A stretch of 64,000 bases of DNA from Hygrocybe punicea (taxonomy: Eukaryota > Basidiomycota > Agaricomycetes > Agaricales > Hygrophoraceae): assembly GCA_963556145.1 (NCBI GenBank), contig OY744465.1:1054001-1118000 (forward strand), read 5' to 3'. Within the stretch, counting starts at the first letter, position 1; the number at the start of each line of letters is the position of its first letter. The notes under the pieces were generated by a model. The model worked only from the letters and a program-made list of their open reading frames with translations. It searched no databases and had not been told where the DNA came from. The translations under genes were made by a program, and so were the position numbers. Positions 52,665 through 64,000 of the stretch are shown piece after piece.

Positions 52665-54720
52665 ATGCCGACTCACGACACTGATCCACTCCATGCTGAG
52701 TTCCGTACCATACATCTTCTATTCACCCTGCTTACTTCCATCAACCATGGTGGATATCCAACATTCAACAACCCTGGGCCAGACGATAACGACTACGGCG
52801 CCCTGGAATCTGGACGACCCCACAAACTGGCACTTAATGCTCTGACCGCCATCCTTGTGAGAGACGTCGACGTCATAGCAATAGCAGGCCTCGGGACGCC
52901 AGGGTCATCTGACTCCGAGGCCTCTGCCCACCCTCACTATCCCTTGCAGGAAATTTGTTCCGATTTCACATCCGTGAAATTCACGGGTTTCATTGTCATC
53001 CCCAACCCCGACAGAAACAATACATATTTTCTCCCTCAGGACATTGGCCATCAGTACGTGCTCGTTAAATCAGGAGTATCTCATTTGCCCTCGATTCGTG
53101 AGAACAAATGGTATGGCCTGCACTTAAGGTAAAGTTGCTAGTCTTCTAGCTTTAATTCATAAATTATCATTGATACCATACGTCAGACAGGATCCATTTG
53201 AGAACCACATCACTATGGTGGCCTATTATTTCAACACATTGCGGATGGCCTCGAGTGAGGAGCGTAAGTCACTCCTGGATACCTTCCACTGCTACCTCAT
53301 TACGTCCTGTTGGAGGAAGATGTATCAAAGGATCAGAAATTGGTCATCGCGTGGATTTATCCAGATCCTTGGGGAGAAAGTTACGGAACCAATGGTGCTA
53401 AACTCATACAAGCACTATGATCAGGAGCAACCCCACAGGCAGGATTTGGCTCTTGGGGAAACATTGCTGAGTATGAGTGATGATGATATTCAGAAGGTTA
53501 TGGGGCATTATCCTGATGCAGGTTCACGGGTGTTGTGGCTCACCAAGTTACGGGCTGCATCCCACAATGTGTTGCGGATGAAGTTGGAAGGGGCAACCAT
53601 GTACAATGAAGACACATGTGTAGAATTTCACCAGTTCCTCATTGCCCTACTTCTTGGCTACTGGAATTCGCTCAAAGCCTTCCATTCACTAATGAGCGTG
53701 AAGAAGAAGAAGAAGAAGACAACGACCGGCAACACCGTAGATGAGGCTGCGGACCAATTGACCAACCATGCCATTGCCGTTTATCGTTTTTCTTACTTAC
53801 TTTGGAACGTGTCGTACTCCCAAGCGGTCAAGGATCACCTGACGAATTTGGACGGTCTAGGTGTACTCAGCATCCCGGTAAACACGCCTTCGACAAGGAA
53901 GCGATATTCAGCCTTCATATCCGGTGGGGATGATGGTGGGGATGATGGCGATGATGTGGAGGATGTGGAGTTACAGCCTATGCAAGAGGGGACACAAAAC
54001 ACAGTATTGCAGTATATACGATGGATGCGACTCCAAACTAGCCATTTCGCTGGTCTGAAGATTTTTTCTAATTTCAGTATCAGCCCCGGAGTCGTCGACA
54101 TCACCATTCCTCTCCTGGCTGTGAGGAGCCCCCAAACTTCCAACGCCCCTCCTTCCATACTGGAGCCATGGGAAGCTACCGTCAATAAACTCGTCAATCT
54201 AGCGATTCCAGCAGGTGTCACTCAGTTACCGAGTGACCTTGCACCATTCGACGCTCCGGCAGCAATTGCCCTACTTAGAAAGGATTCCGCGGCTACTCAA
54301 AATTGGCGACACAGTCACATATTGAAGCAGCTCCTTTCCCCATCTCCCCATTGTCTAGGTAACTTGCATTGTGAGATAGCATTAGCGGCCCTTTTGGATT
54401 ACATCGAGGATGCTATGAAGTCCAATAGCGAGTTCTTGGTTTCAGCTGAACTGAAGGCCCTGGTCGAGGTATTATGGAGTCAAGTTCATTTTTCTTTGTC
54501 AACTGACTTCTTTGCACAGATTTTGATTCAAGACGACATCACTGTCTCAAAACTCTGTTGTTCCCTTTGTTGGGACCTTCTCCAACTGCTGAGGGAAGGA
54601 ACACGGAAATTCCAGGTTCATGGACGTCACCCGACAGTGTTTATCGTGGAATTGCCATCATGGCTTCCTACAAAAGTGCTGTCGGCTCTAATTCACCGAT
54701 ATAAGGTATATTTGTGTTGA
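52665..54720 (+). CDS. Unknown gene A (paralogue of gene B, 57637-59994)
   Basis: Exons 52665-53128, 53187-54468 and 54520-54720 (the second intron of 51 nt could also be read through) give 648 residues. Conserved against gene B: HLPSIRENKWYGLHLR, QDPFENH, YYFNTLRMAS-EER, CYL-SCWRKM, GFIQILGE, VLNSYKHYDQEQPHRQD, LGETLLSMSDDDI-VMGHYPDAGSRVL, LRMKLEGAT-YNEDTCVEFHQFLIALLLGY, LAVRSP, LEPWE-T-NKL, LCC--CWDLL, VELPSWLP. The middle is acidic and low complexity. No known domain, signal peptide or membrane span. The frame ends YLC-TGA-ELVTF; gene B has YLHRELTLL, so arginine is expected at the stop and the protein probably lost about 15 residues. Confidence 0.65.
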
Positions 54721-57636
54721 GAGCTTGTTACTTTCATGGTGCAACAGACTGAGCCATCGGCGGTGGTGCTGGGGCATCAATGATATCCTTCATGGCAAAG
54801 TGACTTCAGTATCTCTAGCCAGGATAGCCACCCTGACAGTAGTGGAGTTATACATAGCCCACATGCTTAGTTTGAAGTGATTCTGGTCTCTCTCCCCTGT
54901 AGTAATTGTAGTACGTCATAACTCATCTTTTTTTTTTTTGTATGTCGCAAAACTCATCAATCCGTACGATCTTAGCTATAAACCATTTGTTCAGTAAGAT
55001 TTTGTTGATAAATACCAATGGACCAGGAATGACGCCGTGAGTTTGTATTGTACCTGCTAACCAATGTGTGTCTTCTATTCCTCCGTCGAATGCGGCTGAC
55101 TTAGGGACAATTTGAGTAAATACTCCAATTGTGAGTTTTCTTCAGTACTTCTGATCACGCTATGTATTCATATCTTCCAATTCCTTACCAAGATCAGCAT
55201 CAATCCAGAGCGCCTCCGGTTCCGACAGCATGTGGCAAATGAAAAGGCCCACGATGCGACTGATTGTTGGGATTCCGAGATCCCCAATTTGTCCGGGTGG
55301 ACGGAGTGTTCGGCTGTGCAGACCGGGCTGCTTATGATTTGATGGTGCTTTCGCAAAGACTGGACATTCATTGGTTGTGTGGGAGGCGTTGAAGGAACCG
55401 ATTGTCACGGAAAAGGTAGTGGCTGAGTTCAACAAAAAAGTCTTGAGGCAAACGCACAGAAAAGACTCGAGCGTGGTGCGAAGTATCGTTGGGGAAATGA
55501 ATGAGGCTCAACTCAAGAGAAATATCTCTCAAGGGTATGGGCACTTACCCCTTCCGTGGCCGTGCGCTCATGTTCTCATTGTTAGTGTGGCTATCATTAC
55601 CCTCCACTGATGGGAGGGGTTTCGAGCTGACGGTAAAAACCGTGACAATTGAACAGAAAACGTACCAGCAGTCTAGTAAGTTCCTCTTTAGCATTCTCTG
55701 TTGCCCGCTTGCCTACTTAACCTAAAAGTCGGTGAATACACCCCAGACGTCATCGAACCCTTGTTCGGGCTTGGCCGTATCTTCTATACGCTGCTCGAGC
55801 ACAGCTTTTGGAGTTGAGAGATTGACCATCCTTTGCGTACAGGTCCGAGCTAGTGCTCGGCTCCCCCCAACCCTTAGCTCAGCTTTCTCAGTCTGAACAG
55901 CCCTGTCGGGGCTGGATTTACATACAATAAGTTCAATGTTACTGTTTGCAGATTGATGATATAAAAGGTGTTTCATCGACAGCCTCGCACATCAGTATTA
56001 TCTAAGGTTCTTCACATCATACCGTGAAACATCAACGATGATTTCACTAAGACTCTCAACACGAACGCGGACGCGGTGGTTGCCCTTGCGCAGAATGAGC
56101 ATCGGATTTAGCTACTGTACAAAAAACTCACCCGATTCACAGCCTGGACGTAAGTCCTGGTTTGCCATGCAGTACTGTAGCGGACTCGGATGGACTGTCC
56201 TCGCTGTCACCGTCGACGTCAGCACACGCATATCGGAAGGTTTCGATCACCCACCAAGAAGCGATCGTCGACGGCAGAACGATGAGTGACAGACATAGTG
56301 ATTGCACGTCGAGCCGACGGTGTGTACTAGAGGATTATTGAATAGATATATTAATACAACAAAAATTCTCACCTTAGATGTAGCTTTAGCCATTTGGCGG
56401 CGATGAAGGGCAGGAGACACGATTTATGAGGTAGGAGTCGAGGTAAAGGATGAGAAGTGAACCGGCGGTGGCAGCCCGAGCGCACAGTGACGAAGGAGAT
56501 GCAGGAAATGTGGAGGGTCGTCCACAGCGATCCCGTCATTGTCGTCATTGTCAAGATACCGTCGGTACCATCATCCTCATGCAGTTGACAGTGGGCCGGA
56601 TTTGGATGGCGACAACCACAACAGGGACGATGGGGACGTCATGGATGACATCTCCATTGTCTTTTTGGACGATGGAATGCAGGGAGGACCCTGGGGGCCT
56701 TAATGGTGCAGGTAAGTTCCCACTCCCTCCTGGTTTTTCCCCCACGTACTGACTGCTTCCTGCCACTTGTTCAGGGCCAGGAACCCTCCACCATCCCTGC
56801 TTTTTCCACCATCCACCATGCTTCCACGCCCCTTCCCCGCCATCCATTGCCACCTCCCCCCCAGCACTCGTCCCTCCCATCAGTCACCCTCTAGCGCCCT
56901 TCCCCATCAAAGGTAGACCAAGTGCGACACTTCTGTGAAGGTGAGCACCCCATAATGCATCGGCAGCACCCCATATATCCCACTATTTTTTCTTTCCTTT
57001 TCCTCTTTTTTCTTTGCATATTTTCATGTATATTACGCTATGTACAGTACCTAGAAGAATAAATTTATGATATATATAAAAAGCCATTTGAAAAGACGGC
57101 AGGATACTGAGAAAGTCAAGCTCGCTGTTGCGTTCGGACAGGGACAGCAGCAGAAAGATCCGAAACAATACAAAAATGGTATTTCAAAGGATTAAATTGT
57201 GTATTATATTATTGTACCGCCGAGCTCCCCAAAACAGTGAAAAAAAATGGAATCAATTTTCGGCAAATCTGAGCTAAGACGGTTCTGTAAGACTAAGTTG
57301 AAGTTCAGTCGAACTTCAAGATCTGGAGGTCAAAAAAAGGGGGTCGAACTGGAAAAGGTGAGTAGAGACAATTGCTTGAACTTGAAGTTCTAATTGTTCG
57401 GAAACAATTGCCAACTAGTGAAAGTCACGCTGGTAGTGCTACTGGTAGTAGTACGAGGACTTGCCAGTGAAGGAGCGCGAAGAGTTTTAAATTTCAACTT
57501 GAAGTACCATAAACAAAATAAAACATCAGTCCCAGTCCCAGCCCAAGTCCAAATCACTGGCAGTCATACAACAAGTTTAAATAAAATAGACATACTCAGG
57601 CTAGTACACAGCAGTCATGTGAGTGGTAGCAGTTGA
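54721..57636. other. Spacer between genes A and B
   Basis: About 2.9 kb with only short frames (55112-55342, 55371-55610, 56450-56752). None shows a recognised motif. A pyrimidine-rich 3' region near 56760-56890 and CTTGAACTTGAAG words near 57300-57390 are the only structure noticed. It marks the centre of the inverted arrangement. Confidence 0.35.
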
Positions 57637-59994
57637 TTATCTCCAGACCCATGCCAGCCCTATGGTCTCCAGGATAAATAATCCACGGGACGGAGTGTTA
57701 TCAGCAGGGTGATCATTTTGAGAGAAACTCTGAATGCTAGCCTGGAAAACCTTGGCCTCAGACTCTCTTGCTATCAACAGTGTCAGTTCACGATGTAGAT
57801 AGAGCCTGTATCTCAAAACCATACCCCACAGCAATTCAGAGGGAAGCCATGATGGTAACTCCACAGGAAGAAGAGTTGCATGATGGGCATAAACCTGGAA
57901 ATCCACAGACCCTGCCCTTAAAACATCAAGAAGGTCCCAACAAACAGGACAGCAGAGTCCTGATACAGTAATGAGGTTTTGATCCAAACTCTACCAACAA
58001 TTAAGTATGCAATGAAAATGGAAATTACTAAGAGCTGTACCTCAACAACTTTCTTCATATCAGGTGACATGACGTCTATCATCTTGGGCGTATTTCATAA
58101 GGGATGCCAATACTGCCTCACAATGAAAGTTACCAAGGCACTGTGGGGCTCGGGAGGAAAGCTCGTCCCAGATGTGGTGCTGTTTTGCATCAAGTTTGCC
58201 ATCATCATGTCGCTGCTGAAGTAACTTGATAGCTGACTGAGCATCGAATGATTGAAAATCCGCAGAGAACTGAGCTATGCCTGCCGGGTTGGGTTGTTCT
58301 GTGAGTTTGTTTATTGTGACTTCCCATGGCTCCAGTAAGAAAGACGAAGCATTGGGGGTGCGAGGACTCCTTACAGCAAGGGGGGACATGATGATATCGT
58401 CAGCCCCACGGGTACTGGATATAGACAACATTCTGAGAGGGGCGAAGTGACAAGCTTGGAGGCGTATCCATTGCAGGATCGGGGAAACCGGTTCCTGCGA
58501 GTCCCGTCGCAGATGTTGTAACTCTGCCTCTACGTCCTCATCTCCATCCATGTCTCCACATGGAAGGCAGCTGTCACACACGTGGGGTTTCTGTGGTGAA
58601 GTAGCCTCAATGTAACCTGAATATCGGCTCCTCATCGAAGGAGAATCTAGGGGGAGGCTGAGGAGCCTCCCAGCGTCCAACATGGCCAAATGGTTTCGGA
58701 GCACTTGGGAGTATGCGATGTGCCACAGCAAGTAAGAAAAACGGCACACTATCATGGCACTGTGGGACAAATGACTCTCGGTCCCATCCACGGTGTTCTT
58801 GGTCGCCCCCTCTCTCATCTCCTCTTTCGTGGTGTCTGTATCAACACCTTGACCCTTCCCATTCCCTGCATCAGTCATTGCTTGATGAAAGACCGCGAGC
58901 GCCTTCCGGTAGCCAAGAAGTAGGGCAATGAGGAACTGGTGAAATTCTACACACGTGTCTTCATTGTACACGGTTGCCCCTTCCAACTTCATCCGCAACA
59001 CATTGTGGAACGCAGCCCATAACTTGGTGAGCCGCAACACCCGTGAACCTGCATCAGGATAATGCCCCATAACCTCCCGAATATCATCATCACTCATACT
59101 CAGCAATGTTTCCCCAAGAACCGTATCCTGCCTGTGGGGTTGCTCCTGATCATAGTGCTTGTACGAGTTTAGCACCACCGGCTCTGTAATCTCCCCAAGG
59201 ATCTGGATAAATCCATGTGATGACCAATGGTCAATCCTCCGAAGCATCTTCCTCCAGCAGGATGCGACAAGGTAGCAGTTGAAATTGTTAATGAGTTGCT
59301 TCCTCTCCTCGATTGATGCCATCCGGAACGTGTTGAAGTAATCAGCAACGGTAGCTACGTGGTTCTCAAACGGATCCTGTCTGATGCATGGTGTGAATGA
59401 TAATTTCTGAATGATCATTGAATACGAGTGACTTTACCTCAACTGCAGGCCATACCATTGGTTCTCATGGAGCGAGGGCAAATGAGACATTCCCGATCCA
59501 AACACACACGGATAGGCTCGGGCGGGCTCGAAATACCTATCTCTCATGTCAGGATTCGGAAAACCAAGGATGCTGGCTAGTGGTTCAAGTTCATCCTGTA
59601 TGACTAATAGATGTGGAGGCTGAGCTGGCTCGGAGGCCTGTGATGGTGATAGCCCAAGGCTTGCTACTGCAACATTCCCCTTGTTTCGCACAAGGATGGC
59701 AGCAGCAGCATTGAGTGCAAGACCCAGAGGCGTTTGTCACTCATATTCAAGGGGATCATAGTAGTTTTCCTCCCGCACCTTCGGCTCGAATGTCGAATGG
59801 CCATTACGGTTGTTCATGGCCGTAACCAGGGTGAGCAGCATAATGATTGTGTGGAGCTCAACGTGAAGTTCTGAATCGCAGGCCAGGAGAGACATCGGCT
59901 GCACAGGCCCGGGTTTGGGGTCATGACTCGCCTGAGGCTCCTCCAAGTCCAAGTCAAGTTCAAGTTCACTGTGTTCAAGTTCGGTGAGGGTCAT
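57637..59994 (-). pseudogene. Unknown gene B (inverted paralogue of gene A)
   Basis: Exons 59994-59438 and 59380-58041 match gene A exons 1 and 2 with the intron at the same codon; a last exon (about 57994-57637) matches gene A's end. The first exon is broken by TGA at 59737-59739, where gene A has CGA (GGA CGA CCC against GAG TGA CAA). A small indel near 58070 shifts the frame (QDDRRHVT-stop against gene A's continuing LDYIED). The C-terminus keeps HRELTLL, where gene A has a stop. The acidic N-terminus (ELEHSELELDLDLEEP) is coded by CAAGTT/GAACTT repeats. Function unknown. Confidence 0.65.
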
Positions 59995-60200
59995 GGCTTG
60001 TGATTACTACTAGTAGTAGTTGAACTACAACTTGAAGTTGAAGTTGAACTCCGAGTCCGAGTCACAGTGGCCCACTGGCAGCTGCCTGACAAGTTACTCC
60101 ACTGGCAAGTGCCAGCAACAACTTGACTCAAGTTGAACCTACTAGTATGTCCTCTGAGTCCTTCACCTACTAGTAACAACTTGAACTTGAATGTTCTTTG
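59936..60200. repeat. AAGTTC/GAACTT low-complexity repeats
   Basis: Runs such as AAGTTCAAGTTC and CTTGAAGTTGAAGTTGAAC cross the start of gene B and its upstream region, with ACTAGTAG words. They resemble the words near 57300-57390 and may reflect local slippage. Confidence 0.5.
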
Positions 60201-60609
60201 AATCTTTGCATTGTCACAATGAATTATCGCATTGTCACAATTATCTATCTCATGTGATTTATGAGGACGGATGACTCAGCCTCATAACTGCCAGCCCTAA
60301 ACAAGCCTGGCAATAAAAACCTGAGCTGAAGGTTCAACTCGTATTTTTTGCGCCACCCATTTGAATGTCATGCACAACAATTAGTTAAACACCTCTTGCC
60401 TACTCACATCGTAGTTGTAGTATTTGCCTCCTTTAATCATGTACACCATAGAATTAGTTGTTTTTAATCATTAAGAAATGACTATAACCCAGGCCATCTG
60501 TGAGCAATGACTGTAGTGAGCTTGATTCAGTCACTTATGACTCGAATGTTGGTACTTAACGCTCTTGAAGTTTGCCAGAATCTGCCAATCACTAGTAGTA
60601 CTTAGGAAC
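60200..60609 (+). repeat. Outer non-coding end of Plavaka copy (inverted match to 50400-50850)
   Basis: Sequence from GGATGACTCAGCCTCATAAC (60265) to about 60500 matches the reverse strand of 50845-50610 closely, including GCGCCACCCATTTGAATGTC and ATGTACACCATAGAATTAG. This is the 5' flank or subterminal part of a Plavaka element. Exact terminal repeats and target duplication could not be set. Confidence 0.6.
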
Positions 60610-63600
60610 ATGGAGTCAGTTTGTGTGTGCGGCCGATCATTCCGACAGATCAGTGCTTTCACCAACCACAAGCGCACATGCCAATCGTCGAAAAAGCGCC
60701 TTTCCAGCGCTCTGGAAAAAGCAAAACAGCTCTGGTTAGGTCCTAAAAGGCGACGACTTCTCTCATCGTCTTCGGAGGCCAATGAGGTGCCTCCGGCGGG
60801 TTTGGCACCGCAGACAGCAGACCCAGTGGTTGAAATGGAGGTTCATTATTTTGAGGACGATGAAAAATCAGTGCTCATTACATATTGTTCGTAGATTGGT
60901 GTTATTCCGGACAATGAAAACCAAGCTGATGACTCCCATATGTCTATGATGGAACGTGCACCATGGACCCGAAGACTTAATCGTCGACTCCCTCTACGAT
61001 TCAGAGATCCATTGCCGCAACTGCCACCACTTTTACCACCGCCACCCCTCATTGATTCCATCGCGTCTACTTCTTCGCAGTCAACGGCAAACAATAGAAT
61101 GGCTTCAAGTTCGTCATTGGGCTCGGGCTCTGGAGTGATACACCGTCGACTGTGCCAAGTGTTCAGGACGGTACGCAACATATTTGGGCTATCACGGCTC
61201 TACCACGCTGCAGAATTGCCTTCGCACGATCCAGAGGAGTACAACGAGTTATCCGATATCCCATCTCAATCCCCTTCCACATCCGCTCCGCCAACATTTT
61301 ATCCTTATCCGAACCACAGCTCATTCCGCTTAGGCGAGTGGTATTGGAATGGCGGCGTCCAGAAGTCTCAGTCTAGCTTTAATGAGCTTTTAGACATTGT
61401 TGGAGATCATGGCTTCGAGCCCGCGGCTGTTCGAGATACCAAATGGAGTGAGATCAACAATATTCTAGCAAGTGGTGAAGACGAAGAATGGTTGGATGAG
61501 GATGCCAGATGGAAACATATGCCCGTGACCATTGAAGTGCCCTATCAGCTTCGCCGTGGCATCTCCCCAGATCCCGACGCCAGTCCTCAAAGTTACACGA
61601 TTGACGACTTTTATCACCGCAGTCTGGTTTCGGTCATTCGGGAAAAGCTTTCGGATTCAACAGGAAGTCATCGGCATTTTCATTACCAACCATTCGAGCT
61701 GAATTGACAGCCTGGCGAAGTTCCTCGCCCAGTGCGTGTTCAGGGTGAACTGTACACATCTCCTGCCTTCATCGATGCCCATCGCGAACTGCAAGATTCT
61801 CCTGCAGAACCAGGTTGCTCACTTCCATGCGTGGTTGCTGCACTGATGTTCTGGTCTGATGTTACACACCTGACGTCATTTGGTGATGCGAAGGTTTGGC
61901 CTCTTTACATGTTTTTCGGAAACGAATCCAAATATTACCAGTGTAAACCCTCATGCCATTTCTGTCACCACATTGCGTATTTTCATTCAGTGGGTGCTAT
62001 ATTTCTGCTGATTGCCGGATCATGGCTGATCATCTATGTGATAGCTTCCTGGGGCCTTCAAGGATTTCGCCACCAAGCAAACCGCAGGGGGGAAAGAACC
62101 CAGTGATCAATTCATGGCGCACTGCGCTCGGGAGCTCATGCACGCCCACTGGATGATTCTACTTGATGACAAGTTTCTGGAAGCTTGGGTGCACGGCATC
62201 ATGATTACATGCTGTGATGGGATTACACAACGGTTCTATCCCCGAATATTCACCTATTCTGCGGATTATCCTGAGAAGTAGGTCATCTATTCACAACCGT
62301 GACCAATGGAATGAACTAACACAGCAATCTTTACCCAGAATCCTCCTTGCTAGTATTCATAAAATGCCTGCCCTTTGCCCTTGCCCCAGGTGTCTCACCC
62401 CACTGTCACACTTTCATAACCTCGGGACAGCTACAGATATACAACATCGGGTAACAATGGCTCGCGTCGATGATCGTGGTCGACAGAACTTGGTTTTCGC
62501 TGCTCGGAAGCTAATATATGAAAGGCACCAACAAGTGAATAGTACCGCTGTGGAGAATTTGTTGAAAGAGACATCTTTGGTTCCAAACCTAGTATGCCTG
62601 TTGCCATAATAATATTATGCTTAGCCCGTTACAACTAACCCTTGTGATCTAGAATGCCTTTTCTTGTAGACTGGGATGCTTCGGCTTCGTTTTGTACTTG
62701 ATGCTGGTAGTTGATTTATTGCATGAAATGGAACTGGGTGTTTGGAAAAGCACCTTTATCCATCTCCTGCGAATTCTGGAATCGCACGGGGGAGCAAATC
62801 TGGTTGCGGAATTAGATTGTCGGTAAGACATTTATTGATGTATTGCTGTCACTGACCCTAATTATGGATGAAGGTATCGGCAACTCCCTTCTTTTGGAAG
62901 GGATGCGATCTGACGATTCTCTGTTAATTGTTCCGAACTGAAAAACATGGCTGCTCGGGATTATGAGAATCTCTTGCAGGTATGAAGCAATCTCCTTCTC
63001 AGGTTACCATATTCATTATATGTCAATCAGTGCGCTATTCCTGTCTTCGACGGATTGCTTCCAGAACCTCACAATCAACAGATCTTGGATCTCTTGTTTG
63101 TGACAGCACATTGGCACAGCCTGGCCAAATTACGGATGCACAATGACTTGACTCTCGACATCATGGATGGTGTCACAACTTCTTTCGGTGAGAAACTTCG
63201 CGAATTCAACGACACGACGTGTTCTGCCTTCATGACTTGGGAGCTTGAATGCGAGTTTAACGCACGCGTTCGCCGGCAAGCTAAGGAGGCAGCAAAGAAA
63301 AATAACACCAAAGGCCGTCGCTCCAGATCTGACACTGTCGATGCCGAAGTAAGTGATCAACCTAGACCACGGATATCAGTCGCAGGTATCGAATCTCAGA
63401 ACACTGCAGCGGATGGGTCGAGGACTAATGCTCAACATCTTAAACATTTCAATCTCGATACATACAAGGCTCACGCCCTGGGTGATTACACTGCTACAAT
63501 TAGAAGATATGGCACCACAGACTCTTACTCAACAGAGCCGGTAAGTATCTTCAAATCCACACCGAAAATAATTTATTCTGAATTGCTTTGTAGGGTGAAC

Positions 63601-64000
63601 TGGAGCACCGCTCGCCAAAAGCATGGTATACCCGCACAAGTCGCAAACGGTTTATTCAGCAAATGACGTGCATCGAGCGGCGGCAGACCCGTATCCGTCA
63701 TATCCGCGAACAATTCCGAAAGGCAGGGAAGACTACGCAAGAGGACGTCTCCAATAAACCTGACGTGCATCACAATATTGGGAAATCTCAAAATTTTCCT
63801 GAGAGTATCCTGCTTTTCTTGCAGAAACATGCAGGTGATCCTGCAGTCAAGGTATTGGCTCATGCTCGTGACCGAAACAAACTAAGTTGTGCTTATTCAT
63901 TGCCAGGACTTCATTCCGAAACTCAAAGATCATTTACTTCCTCGAATCAAAGCCGTCTTGTCCGAAGAAGCTTCCACGGCCGATGGCATTCCATCCCGGC
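60610..64000 (+). pseudogene. Plavaka-type (CACTA-like) transposase, truncated by window end
   Basis: Exons 60610-60840, 60895-61989, 62045-62277, 62339-62591, 62653-62822, 62874-62979, 63031-63540, 63594-63851 and 63907 onward fit GT-AG introns of 51-61 nt with correct phases. The N-terminus has a Cys/His finger (CVCGRSFRQISAFTNHKRTC). Diagnostic blocks are RRLNRRLPLRFRD, GLSRLYHAAELPSHDPEE, FRLGEWYWNGGVQKSQSSF, DFYHRSLVSVIREKL, GELYTSPAFIDAHREL, SLPCVVAALMFWSD, FGNESKYYQCKPSC, ITCCDGITQRFYPRIFTYSADYPEK, CPCPRCL, LGVWKSTFIHLLRIL, HNDLTLDIMDGVT and RRYGTTDSYSTEP. Two stops break it: TGA at 61705 (expected Trp) and TGA at 62911 (expected Arg, DAI-stop-RFS). The enzyme would cut and paste the element; this copy cannot make a full protein as read. 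Confidence 0.85.

Noticed and set aside
54900..57300. Helicase C-terminal exons between genes A and B
   Set aside because: Some frames looked loosely helicase-like, but no motif IV-VI could be identified.
63349..63409. Intron in Plavaka exon 7 at GTAAGTG...CTGCAG
   Set aside because: Splicing would break the frame of the conserved FNLDTYKAHALGDY block, whereas reading through keeps it.

Overview
The window looks like an accessory, transposon-rich region of an Agaricomycete (mushroom-forming basidiomycete) nuclear genome. The evidence is: genes cut by very short GT-AG introns (mostly 45-65 nt), fungal Helitrons with a C-terminal cysteine-peptidase-like domain, a Plavaka-type (CACTA-like) transposase, a PIF/Harbinger transposase, hAT-like non-autonomous elements, a Spt5-like KOW protein, a DUF6698-type protein, and a TET/JBP-like 2OG-Fe(II) dioxygenase. 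No ordinary housekeeping gene was recognised. All family names are from memory of the families, not from a database search.

Layout. 0.7-2.1 kb: hAT-like element with triplet repeats. 3.0-6.0 kb: two convergent decayed transposon-type genes, one a Harbinger transposase. 6.3-7.0 kb: second type of hAT-like MITE. 7.2-8.6 kb: repeat array, GTTCGACAAG repeats and two fold-back elements. 8.9-18.3 kb: Helitron 1 (+), broken by a 1.6 kb insertion. 18.3-18.7 kb: 186-bp tandem repeat touching the Helitron 3' end. 19.2-20.7 kb: DUF6698-type gene (-). 22.4-26.0 kb: KOW/Spt5-like gene (-) with a hAT-like element inside its first intron. 26.8-34.9 kb: Helitron 2 (-), better preserved. 35.9-41.6 kb: three hypothetical multi-exon genes. 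42.2-44.8 kb: short-LTR retroelement with one gag-like ORF. 44.9-47.7 kb: dioxygenase gene whose last intron holds a third hAT-like element. 50.1-64 kb: a large imperfect inverted arrangement: Plavaka fragment (-), RecQ-like pseudogene, unknown gene A (+), spacer, unknown gene B (- , paralogue of A), Plavaka transposase (+, runs off the end).

Three themes run through the window. (1) Two of the three TAGTGTTGCC-type hAT-like elements sit exactly inside short host introns; removing the element and one 8-bp target duplication restores introns of 62 and 49 nt with matching phase. (2) Almost every gene is spoiled by isolated TGA stops where a paralogue or the family has arginine, the signature of CGA to TGA (C to T) change, and duplicated repeats differ mainly by transitions. 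This fits decay by deamination of methylated or RIP-like targeted repeats. A TET/JBP-like dioxygenase in the same window is therefore suggestive, but a functional link is inference only. (3) Mobile elements are nested and inverted, so most large-scale structure here is transposon-made.
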